Counted from the first letter of the stretch, positions 34,201-46,333 are shown. The stretch is DNA of 64,000 nt from Phaeosaccion multiseriatum (GCA_965112735.1 OZ218963.1:1302001-1366000); one strand, 5' to 3'. A program made the numbers and translations. Notes: generated by a model from the sequence alone, not told the origin.

Positions 34201-36210
34201 TCTTCGCCTCTCCGCACGCACGCACGCATGAAACGTACATAAATGTGCCCCTTCCCTTCCCTTCCCCCTCCGCCCAGGCCATGCGAGAGATAACAGATGA
34301 CAGAGACGTGGCGTACCAAAGTATGTGGAGCGTGGGGGTGCTGGCGGCCAACGAGCCTGGTAATGCGCGTGCGCTGGGCATGCACGGCGCGTGTGCAGTG
34401 TGCACAGATGTGGTCAAGGCCTATCGAGACGACCTTCCCATGCAGGTGAGGTTGTTGGTTAGACAGGGGGCTCTGTCCCTCTGTCCTGCCTTCCCCTTCT
34501 TCACCCCTTGCCTCCCTCTTCGCTCTCCTCTCCCCCCCCTCCCGCCCTCCCCCGCTCTCCCCTCTCCCATCCTATACTGCCCTCGACGCCTTGTCGAGCA
34601 TGGCATTAACACCCGCAACGCATCCGCACTCCGTCACTCCATTCCCTCCCTTCCCTCCCTCCCTCCCTCCTTCCCTCCCTCCTTCCCTCTCTCCCTCCCT
34701 CTCTCCCTCCCTCCCTCCCTCCCTCCCTCCCCCCCTCTCCTTCCCTTCCTCCCTTCCTCCCTCTCTCCCTCCCTTCCTCCCTCCCTCCCTCCCTCCCTCC
34801 CTCCCTCCCTCCCTCCCCTCCGTCGCTCCCTCCGTCGCTACATCCCTCCCCCCCTCATTCCTTCCCTCCCTCCTCCCCTCCCTCGCTCCCTCTCTCCCTC
34901 CCTCCATCCCTCCTTCCCTCCCTTTCTCCCTCCCTCCCTCCCTCCCTCCCTCCTCCTCTCCCTCCCTCCCTCCTCCTCTCCCTCCCTCCCTCCCTCCATC
35001 CATCCATCCATCCCTCCTTCCCTTCCTCCCTCCCTCCCTCCCTCCCCTCCCTCCGTCCATCCACAGCTGCGAGGCTGCAACACCACCCGATCCTTGGCGC
35101 ACGTTGACAAAGAGAACAGGAAACGGTTACACGAGGCTGACATGGGCAGGAGCATCATTCTCGCCATGAACACGTGGGAAGTCAACATTGAGCTGCAGAC
35201 CAAGGTACGTTACGTCGGGCAAGGACAGGCGTATGAAATGGGCAGTGGGCATATGGGTAGGCATATGGGAAGGCTTAGGAGCAGGCATATGGGCAGGTAT
35301 ATGGCCAGGCATATGGGTGGGCAGTGGGCATATGGGTAGGCATATGGCCAGGCATATGGACAGGCATATGGGCAGGCATATGGGCGGGCATATGGGCTGG
35401 CCTTTGGAAAGGCATATGGGCAGGCATATGGGTGGGCAGTGGGCATATGGGCAGTGGGCATATGGGCAAGCATGTGGGCAGGCATATAGGCAGGCATATG
35501 AGCAAGCATGTGGGCAGGCATATAGGCAGAGGCATCAGGGTAGGTATGTGGGCAGACATATGGGCACGCATATGGGTGGGCAGTGGGCATATCGGCAGGC
35601 ATATGGGCAAGCATGTGGGCAAGCATGTGGGCAGGCATATAGGCAGGCATATGAGCAAGCATGTGGGCAGGCATATGGGCAGGCATATGGGCAGGCATAT
35701 GGGCAGGCATATGGGCAGGCATATGGGCAGGCATATGGGCAGGCATATAGGCAGAGGCATCAGGGTAGGCATATGGGCAGGCATATGGGCAGGCATATGG
35801 GCAGCCAGGCGACCAGGCTCTTCCCTCACGCGCAGCCTCACCCCACCTCATCTACTTCCTCCCCCGTCTGCGTACCCGGCCTACTTGCTGACTTACTGTA
35901 GGCCTGTGGAGCCCTCGAGGTCTTGGCCTTGGCAGGCGTGGAGGAGAGGGCAGCCCTTGGAGAGCTCGGAGCCTGTGAAGCCGTTCACAACTGTCGAATC
36001 GTGGAAGGGGCAGGCTTCATGCTGCTGCGGGTGGCGTCCAAAGCGGAGGTGGCCCTGTCGGAGGAGTGTCCTGCGAATCAGCATCGGTTTAAGGACATTG
36101 GTCATCGGCATAAGAAGGCAATGGACGAGGTGGAGAGGGAAGCGAAGAAATTGGCCAAGGAGGCGGCGAAGGCTGCAGCCACGGCCACTTCCGTATGCAT
36201 CATCAGTTAA
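29077..36210 (+). CDS. Pseudokinase with ARM-like repeats, predicted dual lipid anchor
   Basis: Six exons, 29077-29369, 29520-30411, 30766-33903, 34278-34445, 35067-35204 and 35902-36210, give 1645 aa. The protein begins MGAGAS, an N-myristoylation pattern (Gly2, Ser6), and ends CIIS, a CaaX box favouring farnesylation. Residues about 50-98 (LALRDVSFDT to HRQELVRLF) may be a SAM-like helical domain. Residues about 400-700 have a kinase fold: RLVVKHMI supplies the beta3 Lys, but the catalytic loop reads VHGRLSVDNLLL (HRD Asp replaced) and the DFG site reads RLGSLG, so both catalytic aspartates are missing. DDLRAFGVVLYEM marks helix F. A long low-complexity middle (Glu, Gln, Gly) follows. ARM-like helices occupy about 1290-1600 (MVGCWAIGNLCTC, AAACWAVHSLCLN, YQSMWSVGVLAANE). 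Likely a membrane-tethered scaffold; its partner is unknown. Confidence 0.8.
33943..34001. repeat. (GGGA)n tract just after a 5' splice site
   Basis: About 14 GGGA units begin 40 bp into the intron that starts at 33904. This is the reverse orientation of the (CCCT)n arrays elsewhere in the window. Confidence 0.9.
34640..35058. repeat. Imperfect (CCCT)n in pseudokinase intron
   Basis: Decayed CCCT/CCTT/CTCC array filling most of the intron 34446-35066. It supplies a very long pyrimidine tract before the acceptor at 35066. Confidence 0.9.
35225..35810. repeat. 12-bp minisatellite, unit GGGCAGGCATAT
   Basis: About 45 copies of a 12-bp unit (GGGCAGGCATAT with variants GTGGGCAGTGGGCATAT and GGGCAAGCATGT) fill the last intron of the pseudokinase gene (35205-35901). 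Groups of variant units are themselves repeated in higher order. The array is open in several frames on both strands, but it sits between a clear donor and acceptor. Confidence 0.93.
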
Positions 36211-37406
36211 TAGGGGAGGGGAGGGGGGGAGGGAGGGAGCGAGGGGGGGAGAGGAGAGGGAGGGAGGATTAGCCAGTCACTGACTGAGTTAGGAGGGGAG
36301 GGGAGGAGGAGGGTGGTCGGGGAGGTGGAGAGGAGAGGGCGGGGGGGGGTCAGGCGTCGAACATCATTCATTCATTCACTGACTGAGCTGGATCGGAGAG
36401 AGCGGAGGGGCTGTGCGGCTGTCCGACAGTGCGCGGGTGTCTCTCTGTAGGGGGGGAGGAGCGACAGCTCTGGCTGGTACTTCGAAGTGTATTGCATCCT
36501 GCAGAGTGTAGGTATGGATGGGTATATGGGTAGAGCTCATTGATCGCCTTCGTATCTGTCCGTCGTTCTTAGGGACCCTCATAAATTGCAATCGCATGTG
36601 CTCGCCGGCGCCAGCCGGCCTGATTACTGATTACAGCGGGTGACCAGCCGGCCTGTTTCCTGATTATGGTCGGCACGATCGCACAGCCGGCCAGTGAGTA
36701 CGGGCCACGATCGAAGGCCACATGAGCCTAGAGTAGCTACGCCTCGCTCGCGCACCGCCGGGCTGATCAGCCAGCCGGCCTGATTAGTGATTATGACCGG
36801 CGCCAGCCAGCTGATTACTGATTATGGCCGGCGCACACCGTAATCTTGTCCAGGGCCGAACTCTCCTGGGTGCAAGACACCCTTCTACAAGACCCGAATG
36901 GCCCTTACGTAAGGAACAGGAGTTTCAGTTTGTTAGGCCTCCACATGCTGCAGTCCATAGAAAGACGAGGGCGACACGACGCGCGTGTTCAAACTCGCTA
37001 AAACAGTAGTTTGCGGTGGAAGGGGGGGGGGGGGGAGGTCGTTTGGGTGTCTCAAAACTTTCTTTCTTTGACCTCTCTTTTCCTGTCGCGGCAATACACA
37101 TACACAAACAAAATGTACACGCATTTTACACTTTTACAATGTTGGACTATGGTAAAAATACAAAAGATAGCTATGCATCAGTAAACTGATTGCCTCCTCC
37201 TTCCCTCCAGTGGTCTGACGCTCGCTGAAACTAACACTGACAAATTGAGGGCTCTGCTGCAGAGCACGACACCCCCACACGGTTCCTTCCTTCCCTTCCC
37301 TTCCCTCCGCCATGTGAAGCGACAACAACGGGAAGTGTAGACGCCTTCAACAAATCGGCTTTGTGATGCACCAAGCCAGTAGCAATAGGCTGCGCAAGTT
37401 GGTTGT
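36211..37406. other. Convergent intergenic region with an element copy
   Basis: Between the 3' ends of the pseudokinase gene and the glycosyltransferase-like gene. About 36211-36360 is G-rich (GGGA/GGAG). 36600-36859 is an element copy listed separately. A run of G occurs at 37022-37035. No gene is supported. Confidence 0.6.
36600..36859. repeat. TAATCAG/GCCGGC element, inverted copy without CCCT
   Basis: Reverse-orientation copy of the modules at 7064-7200. It carries CCGGCCTGATTACTGATTA modules and ends ATCTTGTCCAGGGCCGA (36843-36859), one base different from the terminal repeat at 6806-6822. No CCCT array follows it, so the array is not an obligate part of the element. Confidence 0.75.
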
Positions 37407-40400
37407 CTATCCTCGCGCCAGCGATTTGAAGAACTTCCGCTGGATGGCCTTGTTCTGGAGAGTCTTGGGTTGGGCCACCTTGCTGCCCCACTCCTGGGCC
37501 AGAGCCTTGCAATCCGTCCTCGAAGACACACGAGTGAGGCCCGCCAGGTACTGCCCACGCAGCTCCTCACTCAGCCCAGCGAAGAGCGGGGCCGAGGCCT
37601 GGCATGCCCAGTCGAGAATGGTGGTGGTGCGAGCGTAGGACGAGGCCGTTCGCCCCCAGGGATCCACGGGAATGGCCGCCACCTCCTCCGGCATGAAGGC
37701 GTGAAGGAAGGCGCCCATGGCACTCGCGTCGGAGAAGAGGGTCTCCGCGCCGGGGCAGTCGTGCAGGGTGCCTTCAGTAGCGCACTTGCGGGCTGCCTTG
37801 GGCGCATCGCCGCTGCAGGAGCCCTCTTGACGAGAGCGCATGAAGTCCACAAAGCTCATGCCGTTCTGCTCGCTGAGGTGCTTGCGCAGGGCCGGGTACA
37901 TGGCCTTGGGGTACACGAGGGTGTCGTAGAGGGAGAAGTCGAGGTCCTGCCAAGCGCCCATCGCCTTGGAGGTGCCCGCTTGCCAGCAGACCTGAGCTCA
38001 CACAGAGGGAGAGGGGAGGTAGAGAGGGAGAGGGGAAGGGGATTGAGGTAGCTGTCGAAAAAGTAATGCATTTGCTTCTCGCGGCTCCAAAAGTAACACA
38101 AGAGCCACAGAAGAAGCAACCTCCAAGTACTGCCGACACTATCCGCCGCCCTCCCCCCCCCACCAGCCCCCTCCAGAAACCACAAACCACAGTATGCATA
38201 GCCTTTGCTCCTTCCTTCTCTTACCATTGCGTCTCCTTCGTCGTCCGTGTAGGAGCGGTACGGCAGCACGGGCTTGCCAAAGCGGAAGAGGTGGCGGTAG
38301 TCAACGTCCTCGAAAATCACCTTGTCGGAGTCAGGGAGTGCGCGGGGGAAGGAGGGAGAGAGTGAGTGAGTGAGCGAGTGGTGCTTGTGCGAGTGAGTGA
38401 GTGCGACGAGTGAGTGATCCTCCCTCCCTCCCTCCTTCCATCCCTTCATCTCTGCCTCCCTTCCCCTTCTTACCTTGTCGGAGTCCATGTGCAGGACAAA
38501 GGCACTCTCCGGGGAGGTGAAGAGGTCAGAGCGCAGCTTGTTGTACTGCTGTTGGGCGTACACATCCATGCCCTCCTCCTCCTCCTCGATCATGAGTCGG
38601 ATGGGGAAGGGAGGAGGTGTCTTGCCGTGCAGGAAGAAGGCCACAACCTCTTGCAATTGGGCCTGGTCCGCCTCGGTACCCAACACCACCACCTCGGTGG
38701 CGAAGGGCACGCGGGCAATGATGGAGCTCAGGCTCGTGGGGACAAGGTCGATGCCACCCACCACGGCCCGGAGGACGACGCTGACGGCAAAGGCGGGGTC
38801 GGAGGCAATGTCGGGCATGGACACATCCCATTCCTCCGAGAATTCCACGTCCTCCTTCCAGGGCAGCCTCCCATCCTCGGCCTCGTCCCTCAGGGACAGC
38901 AGCCATCCGAACTCGCAGTGGCGACTCCCCTTCGCCATCTTGCGCAGTTCGGGGGCGATGTTGTGCGTCTTGGCGAGCTGCAAGTCCGCTCGGCAGGTGA
39001 AGGGCGGACGGTTGGGGGGAATGTCCCACACGTTGACATCGCTGCTGAACACATTGTACTCGTTCCACGCGGAGGGGTTGTGGAAGCCCATGGGGATGGT
39101 AGCGGACGGCTGCGAGAAGGCCATCTGGCACAGGAGCTGCACCATATTGATGGCGTAGGGGTGGAGCAGACGCTTGATGTCGTCGTCCACTCCGTCCAGC
39201 AGGAGGCTTTCGTCATCGATAGTAGCGAGAGCAGCCTCCTCGACTTGGAGTGCCGAGGAGAACTTAGGCAGCTCATCCCGGAGGCGCTTGTTCACATCCG
39301 CGGGCAGCAGCACCTCGGAGCTGTCCCCACCAAAGGCCTTGGCCTCGAAGCCGAACAGCTCGCGAACGAACAGATTAGTCTCCTCCACAATCTGGGCTTC
39401 CTCTGCAGTGCTGCCCTGGGCGATGGCCAGTGGGGCCCAGTCCAGCAGGAGATTTCCGTTGATGTCGTACACATCCTTTCGCAGGGGTGGGCGGGTGAGC
39501 ACGGTGCCCACGGTGAGGTAGTAGATGATAGACGTGTCGGGTCCGCAGTACTCGTCGGCCCACAGGGCGGTGAGGGCTGGCATGGAGGAGTTGTGCACCT
39601 GTTGGTAATACAGGCAGGGAGGGAAGGTGTGTGTGAGAGTGAGTGTCCGTAGGTATGCCCATGCTCGTGCGTGGTCCTCCTCCCTCCGCTCTCTCCTTTT
39701 CTCTCCGCTCCCTCACTCCCTCTGTACCACCAATAGCTACAGCCACTCACTCCCTCTGTACCACCAATAGCTACAGCCACTCACTTGGACGACAGTGCCT
39801 GAGCTGCTGAGGCCCCCCATGGTGCGGTTGAAGATGAAGAAGTCGTGCGGGTGTACCTAGAGGAAGAGAATAGGAGGTAGCAAAGAGAACAAAAGCGTAA
39901 GTTAGACGAGTTGCCAGGTCAGTCAGAGTAGTAGTGTGCGGGCAGGCTCTCAATAAACAAGAAGGGAGAGATGCCGCTCGGAGATAAGAACAGTCGCTCG
40001 GACGGAAGGGCAGTCGAAGGAGAGCTTTTTCATTTCCCAACCAGACGGGGTGGCTGAAGTGGTGGGAGGGACGCTTGGGGAATCAGTTCAGTGGGATGCG
40101 GCACGGTCACGGTAAGGAGTGCGGATGGATTGCGCCGTCGGTGGGCCGGAGAAGAGAGAAGCAAGACAATCTCTCTCACCCACTCACTCACTCACCCCAA
40201 TGGCAATCTTGTCCACACTAGACCAGTGAAGCTCGAGGGACCGTACAGACTCCGCCGCCTCTTCGTGGAAGTCCGCGTACGCCGTCATAAACACGCACAT
40301 ACCCTCTCCACTGAGGGCGTCATCCAGCAGAGTCAGATGCTCTTCCTCCTCCTCCTCCTCCTCCTCCTCCTCCTTGCTCTTCATTTGCTCGCTGTCGAGC

Positions 40401-40856
40401 AGGTGGGCCAGCTGTCGAGTGGCGACGGATAGACTACGCGTGGCTCCTGCCGCCTTGACGTAGACCGGAGGAGGGGTCGGGGTGGGGGGTACAGGTGTTG
40501 GTGGTTCCGTCACGTCCGTGCATACGACTGCGCCGTCACCAGGAAGGAATTGGTCGGCGAACTCCTCCTCTGCGGCTGCCGCGGCCTCCTCGCTGTCGTA
40601 GCAGACACGGCAGAGCTCGTTGGTGTCTAGTTTAGGGGTTTGCGGACGTGCGTGAGAGTTGGAGTTGGAGTTGGAGTTTCCAGTTGGTAGTTGTGGAGGA
40701 TGGGTCGTGGGTGGGTGCGTGGGTGTGAGGGTTGAGTGTGTTGTGTCATGTGTGTAAGGGAGAGGACGAAGGTTAGGTGGTGAGTCTTATGAAATGGTTT
40801 CCGCCTTGGGTGTGCGAGTTGAGTGGGGGACAACTCTAACCCCCACTTGCAACACA

Positions 40857-40892
<36 letters not shown>

Positions 40893-43800
40893 GTCTCTCT
40901 CTCGCACCCCTTCCCCCGCTGCTCTCACTGCATACCACCTCCCCTCCTTCCGCTCTCTTCCGACCTCCACCCCCCTGCCTCTCTCTCTGCCCTTGTTCCA
41001 ACTTACCTCCATCGACGGGGGGAGGGGTCGTTGGCGTAGGCACCGGAGTGGGACCCCCGACGTCAGGCAGCGGCGGTGTGCCCGGCAGAACCGGCAAGAA
41101 CTCATCGCAGGGGAGGAACTGACCGTACCCGCAGTAGCGGCAGTTATTGGCTTCGGAAAAGGGCGAAATGCAACCGGTGCCTCCAAACCCCGCGGTGCAA
41201 GAGCGATCACGCACGCACGCAGTCACAGAGCATGACCCGATTCCACCACAGCCCACGGTTGGTGGGGTGGGGGTCGGTGGGGTAGGTGTGGGTGGGGTAG
41301 GGGTGGGTGGGGTAGGGGTGGGTGGGGTAGGGGTGGGTGGGGTAGGTGTGGGTGGGGTAGGGGTGGGTGGGGTAGGTGTGGGTGGTGTAGGTGTGGGTGG
41401 GGTAGGGGTGGGTGGGGTAGGTGTGGGTGGGGTAGGGGTGGGTGGGGTAGGGGTGGGTGGGGTAGGGGTTGGTGGGGTAGGGGTGGGTGGGGTAGGGGTT
41501 GGTGGGGTAGGTGTAGGAGGGGTAGGTGTAGGAGGGGTAGGGGTGGGAGAGGGGGGCGTAGGTGTGGGGGAGATGGGGCTGCCATCCAAAGCCGTGTCAC
41601 AGTCAAGGAAGCGGCCTCCACAGTAGCGGCAGCTGTTGGTGGCGCTGAGGGGGGCGATGCATCCGGTACCTCCTGGTCCGCCCAGCTCGCAAGCAGGGTC
41701 TTGTACGCAAGTGTTGCCGCCGATTCCACACGAGGCGATTCCCGCACAGCCCGTTGGTGGGGTAGGTGTAGGTGGGGTAGGGGTGGGTAGGGTAGGTGTA
41801 GGAGGTGTAGGTGTGGGTGGTGTAGGTGTAGGAGGGGTAGGGGTGGGTGGGGTAGGTGTAGGAGGGGTAGGTGTGGGTGGGGTAGGGGTGGGTGGTGTAG
41901 GAGTGGGGGACGGTCCACCAACTGGTCCACCACCAGGGAGGTACGTGTCGCAGTCGAGGCTTGCTGAATCGGGGCCACAGAAGCGACAAGCAGTCGTGAA
42001 AGGGTGCTGGCAACCTGTGCCGTAAGGTGGGCTCAGGCAGGCCGAGTCCAGGATACAGCTCTTGTTGATGCAGCCAAAGTTCAGAAACTTGCACTCCTCT
42101 CCACCGGGAAGGGGCACCCCGGGCGTGGGCACGCCCGGCGTTGGTGCGGTGGGTGTAGGTGTGGGTGGGGTAGGTGTGGGTGGGGTAGGTGTGGGTGGGG
42201 TAGGTGTGGGTGGGGTAGGTGTGGGTGGGGTAGGGGTGGGTGGGGTAGGGGTGGGTGGGGTAGGTGTGGGTGGGGTAGGTGTGGGTGGGGTAGGGGTGGG
42301 TGGGGTAGGGGTGGGTGGGGTAGGTGTGGGTGGGGTAGGGGTGGGTGGGGTAGGGGTGGGTGGGGTAGGAGTGGGTGGGGTAGGTGTGGGTGGGGTAGGG
42401 GTGGGTGGGGTAGGTGTGGGTGGGGTAGGTGTGGGTGGGGTGGGGGTGGGTGGGGTAGGGGTGGGTGGGGTGGGTGTAGGAGGGGTAGGGGTGGGTGGGG
42501 TAGGGGTGGGTGGGGTAGGTGTGGGTGGGGTAGGTGTGGGTGGGGTGGGGGTGGGTGGGGTAGGTGTAGGAGGGGTAGGTGTGGGTGGGGTAGGGGTGGG
42601 TGGTGTAGGAGTGGGGGACGGTCCACCAACTGGTCCACCACCAGGGAGGTACGTGTCGCAGTCGAGGCTTGCTGAATCGGGGCCACAGAAGCGACAAGCA
42701 GTCGTGAAAGGGTGCTGGCAACCTGTGCCGTAAGGTGGGCTCAGGCAGGCCGAGTCCAGGATACAGCTCTTGTTGATGCAGCCAAAGTTCAGAAACTTGC
42801 ACTCCTCTCCACCGGGAAGGGGCACCCCCGGCGTGGGCACGCCCGGCGTTGGTGCGGTGGGTGTAGGTGTGGGTGGGGTAGGGGTGGGTGGTGTAGGGGT
42901 GGGTGGGGTAGGCGTGGGTGGGGTAGGGGTGGGTGTGGTGGGGGTGGGTGGGGTAGTAGGGGTGGGTGGGGTAGGTGTGGGTGGGGTAGGCGTGGGTGGG
43001 GTAGGTGTGGGTGGGGTAGGGGTGGGTAGGGTAGGTGTAGGAGTGGTAGGGGTGGGTGGTGTAGGTGTGGGGGACGGTCCACCAACGGGTCCACCGCCAG
43101 GGAGGTACGTGTCGCAGTCGAGGCTTGCTGCATCGGGGCCACAGAAGCGACAAGCAGTCGTGAAAGGGTGCTGGCAACCTGTGCCGTAAGGTGGGCTCAG
43201 GCAGGCCGAGTCCAGGATACAGCTCTTGTTGATGCAGCCAAAGTTCAGAAACTTGCACTCCTCTCCACCGGGAAGGGGCACCCCCGGCGTGGGCACGCCC
43301 GGCGTTGGTGCGGTTGGCGTAGGAGAAGGGGCGGTCGGCGTGGGAGAGGGAGCGGCGGGGCCTCCGATGGGTACGTCGCAGTCGATGTACTGACCGAAGC
43401 CGCAGTAGCGACATGGGTTGCCGGGCTCGATGCACCCCAAGCCTTGCGAGGAGGTGGCACAGGTGGGGTCTGAGGTGCAGGTCTGTGCGTGGTTCGTGGT
43501 GGTGGGGGGTTGGAGCGATGGTAGTGGATGGAGGTATTCGTAAGTCGGGGAGACATAGGTGAATAGCTAGGTAGGAAGGGGCTTAACAAGCCGAAAGTGA
43601 CGTAACTGACGCAACGGCAACCTCTTACCTGTATCCCGACGAGGCAGGCGGCGGTGGTGTCACAGGCAGGGTCGCCTGCACCCGTGGTCTGGAGTCTCCT
43701 CCTGTGGTCGTTGTTGTAGTCCCTCTCCTCGTCCAGCCGTCTTGTTCCACCGTCAGTACCAGTGGGGCCGAGCGGGCAGCCCAGAGGCAGCAGAGCCCCG

Positions 43801-43894
43801 GCTGTGTCACCGAGGCACGAAACGTCGCAGAAGGCCCCCTCTCCTCCGGCGCCGCCACAACCCTCAGCCTCGCACGTCTCCTCCGTGTCCTGCA

Positions 43895-43927
<33 letters not shown>

Positions 43928-46333
43928 CCAGGGCAATTGGTGCTTCAGCGGCAGCATTGGTGGTCCCGCAAGACGCTGCGAGCGGGGGCTCGAGCGTGTC
44001 GCAGAGGATAGGCATGGACAACGGAGAGTGTCCTAGCAGCACGTCCCGCGCTTGCTTCGCACTCTCCATGCAGGGACGGCAGGTGTCGCCAAAGTTGCCA
44101 AAGTAACACGCGCTCTTCAGCTCCTTCAGCGCCTTGGACGCGTCCGGGGCCAGCCACGGAGAAGTAGAGGAAGCAGCACCCTCCTCCTCCTCCTCCTCTC
44201 CGGAGGTGGCCACCACAAGACAGCGGGAGTCGCAGATGGCAACTCCCCCGCCGTCGGACAGGCAGCGCTCGTCACACTTGGGGGCGGGGGGTGGAAGCTT
44301 GGTACTGCACATCATCACGTGCGGGTTCATGGTGCACGAGCCCTCCGAGGGGGTTTCCGCGGTGAGGTGTTGCTGCACTTGCTTGACGGAGTAAGCGGTG
44401 TGCGACAGGCTGAGCGCCCTCTCGGCCTCCTGTGCCAGCTCCACATCGGTGTAGCACTGGCGGCAGATCTGCGAGTCTTCGGGGTTGGTGTCGTCCTGGT
44501 AGCAGTGGTACCCGTTCCAGCGCTGGCTCGGTCCGGTCCGGCATGTTGCGTCAAAGGCGTAGGACATGCCGGCGGGCAGCGGGTTGGTGCCGGCGAGAGC
44601 GGCGCAAAACGCCTGCTCCTCGGCACTGCCGGTGTCTGTGTAGGAGACAGAGGCGTCTTCGTCTTCGCCTCCAAGCGATCGCCCCTGGTGCTTCTTGAAG
44701 CCTCCGCTCTTGATGGAGGCGTGCACAATGTGCGTGCCGGACTGTGGATGGCAGTGGATGGGGAGGAGGAGGGTACAAAAGATTAGAGTAAGGGGGAGGG
44801 AAGCCTACGCACGCCGCCTACGCACGCGCAATCGGGGCACCAGAAATAATAAAAATAAAAACCAACCGCAACAGAACAAACCTGGAGACCTCTTCTCACC
44901 TGCTCATCGTCCTTCTTGGTGAGCCTTCTGTGGGAGGAGGCGGAGACGTCCACGAAGCCGATGTTCTTGAACAGATCTGTGTGCACGAACTTGTGCACGT
45001 ACTGCTGGTAGATTGGCCAGGCGTAGGGGAAGTCGCTCGCCGCCCTCCAAATGGCCACGTCAAAGGGGTTGCTCTCAATCTCGGGAGGGAACCTCTTCTT
45101 CACGTAGAACAGGAACTCCTTGAAGGACGGGTCGTCGAGGTTGTAGAGCGCATTGCCGTTGATGTGCCCCACCACAGACCAGGATGAAGACTCGTGCACC
45201 GTCTTGACGAAGCTGTCTCCCCTGAAGACTCCTCCTTTCATCCAGAAGTCGCTCGGGGCGGCTGCGTCCCACATGGCCGTGAGGTCTCGCGGGTTGGAGA
45301 TGGTGTTGTCCCACTCCAGCTGAGCCATCCTTGCTGTTGGTTATCGTCCGTACGCACGGGAACAAAGACGCGTAGGCAGGATGTAGACGGCAGCACGGTA
45401 TGGCACAGAATGGCAGAGGGAGGGTGAGAGAGACACGTCAGTTTGTGACACAGCAGCAGCAGCAGCAGCGAGGCATGGCTGACTGAAAAAACGAGCGAAC
45501 ACACAGCCACCCACGCACACGCACACGTTTTTGGGTCGTCGCTTGGGGTGGTTTGGTTGGTACAATTCTCTCCCTCCCCTACGTCTGGCCTGTGCCGTTG
45601 TCCCTGCTCTCCGCCCTCTTTGGATGGGAATCAGCCAAGCGGGGCAGCAGTGCCTCGTCCTTGCCTCGCTCCGCCCTCGTTTTCATCCACCCGCCCACCC
45701 ATCCACCCACTGCCACCCACACACTCACCCACGCACTCACTTACCATACATCTTGAACTGCTGACTGACTTCCTCATTGAGGAAGATGTTGTAGAACTGA
45801 TGCGAAGGTCCTGCGGGGTACCCGTCCTCTTCAGCCGTGAGGTGCGCGAACGCCAACTTGACGTCCCTGAAGCACGAGCGCAGGGAGTCCGGCACAGCAG
45901 CCAACGTGGAATCACTGATCTTGTCTGGGCCGTAGGCATAGTACAAAATGAGGTCCATCTTCGCCTCGGGAGGACCCGTGGCGGAGCAATCAAGGCCGAC
46001 CCAGGAGTCGCCAAAAGCCTCCTTGAGCAGCGTTGCATCCCCCGACCAGAAGGGGGTCACAAGTGCCATGGACGCATTGTTTCTCTCCTCCTGCTGCTGC
46101 AGGTCTTCGGATCCCGACCCCCCCACCCACAGAGACCTGATCACCCTCCCCCCCCCTCCTTCTTTTCCTCCTCCAGATGCAGATGCCGAAGAGTCAAAGT
46201 CGCTGACGAGACTGCCCCCCATCATCATCTTGCTGCTAAGAGCTAGCAAGAGGCATGCCGAAGTCAATGCCGCGATGATGACATCCTTTGTCCGCGCCAC
46301 CGCGCCCCCACCTTCTCCGCGTGCGGCCGACAT
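37407..46333 (-). CDS. Giant modular glycosyltransferase-like protein with Cys-rich repeats
   Basis: Nine exons, 46333-45745, 45333-44900, 44741-43629, 43482-41007, 40626-40196, 39856-39785, 39598-38474, 38320-38225 and 37991-37407, all in phase, give 2306 aa. A signal anchor lies at about 15-37 (VIIAALTSACLLLAL), so it is probably a type II Golgi/ER or secreted protein. Module 1 (about 70-330) has LILYYAYG, FWMKGGVFRG and HINGNALYNL, which resemble uncharacterised nucleotide-sugar transferase-like proteins. Residues about 340-1590 contain Cys-rich modules with C(R)(Y/F)CG and CD endings, joined by Pro-Thr linkers, and one RRLQ/RHLQ-rich segment. Module 2 (about 1640-2306) has CVFMTAYADFH, then HMDSDK at about 2075, a DxD-like metal motif of GT-A folds, and LPYRSYTDDEGDAMVCW. 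The enzyme class and substrate are unknown. Glycan synthesis or wall assembly is inference. Confidence 0.8.
41275..43070 (-). repeat. Pro-Thr linker arrays and duplicated Cys modules (coding)
   Basis: Within exon 43482-41007. Four arrays of a 12-bp family (GGTGGGTGGGGT plus strand, coding PTPP/TPTP) lie at about 41275-41560, 41755-41905, 42150-42615 and 42860-43070. They alternate with Cys modules. Three of the modules sit in blocks of about 240 bp (41908-42149, 42616-42857, 43074-43312) that are nearly identical in DNA. The plus strand is strongly G-rich. Confidence 0.93.

Noticed and set aside
35210-35901. Met/Gly/Arg-rich (GRHMG) and Met-Pro-Ala-His repeat proteins
   Set aside because: They read the 12-bp intronic minisatellite. 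The intron has a clear donor and acceptor and the flanking exons join in frame.
38414-39652. 412-residue plus-strand open frame
   Set aside because: Antisense to the conserved exon 39598-38474, without recognisable domains. GC-rich coding DNA often leaves the opposite strand open.
41147-43189. Long plus-strand VGVGG and WGRCG frames
   Set aside because: Antisense shadows of the Pro-Thr linker exon of the minus-strand gene.
41603-43435. Alternative minus-strand frame rich in THPYPTHTY
   Set aside because: Frame-shifted reading of the same 12-bp repeats. The Cys modules and splice phases support the other frame.
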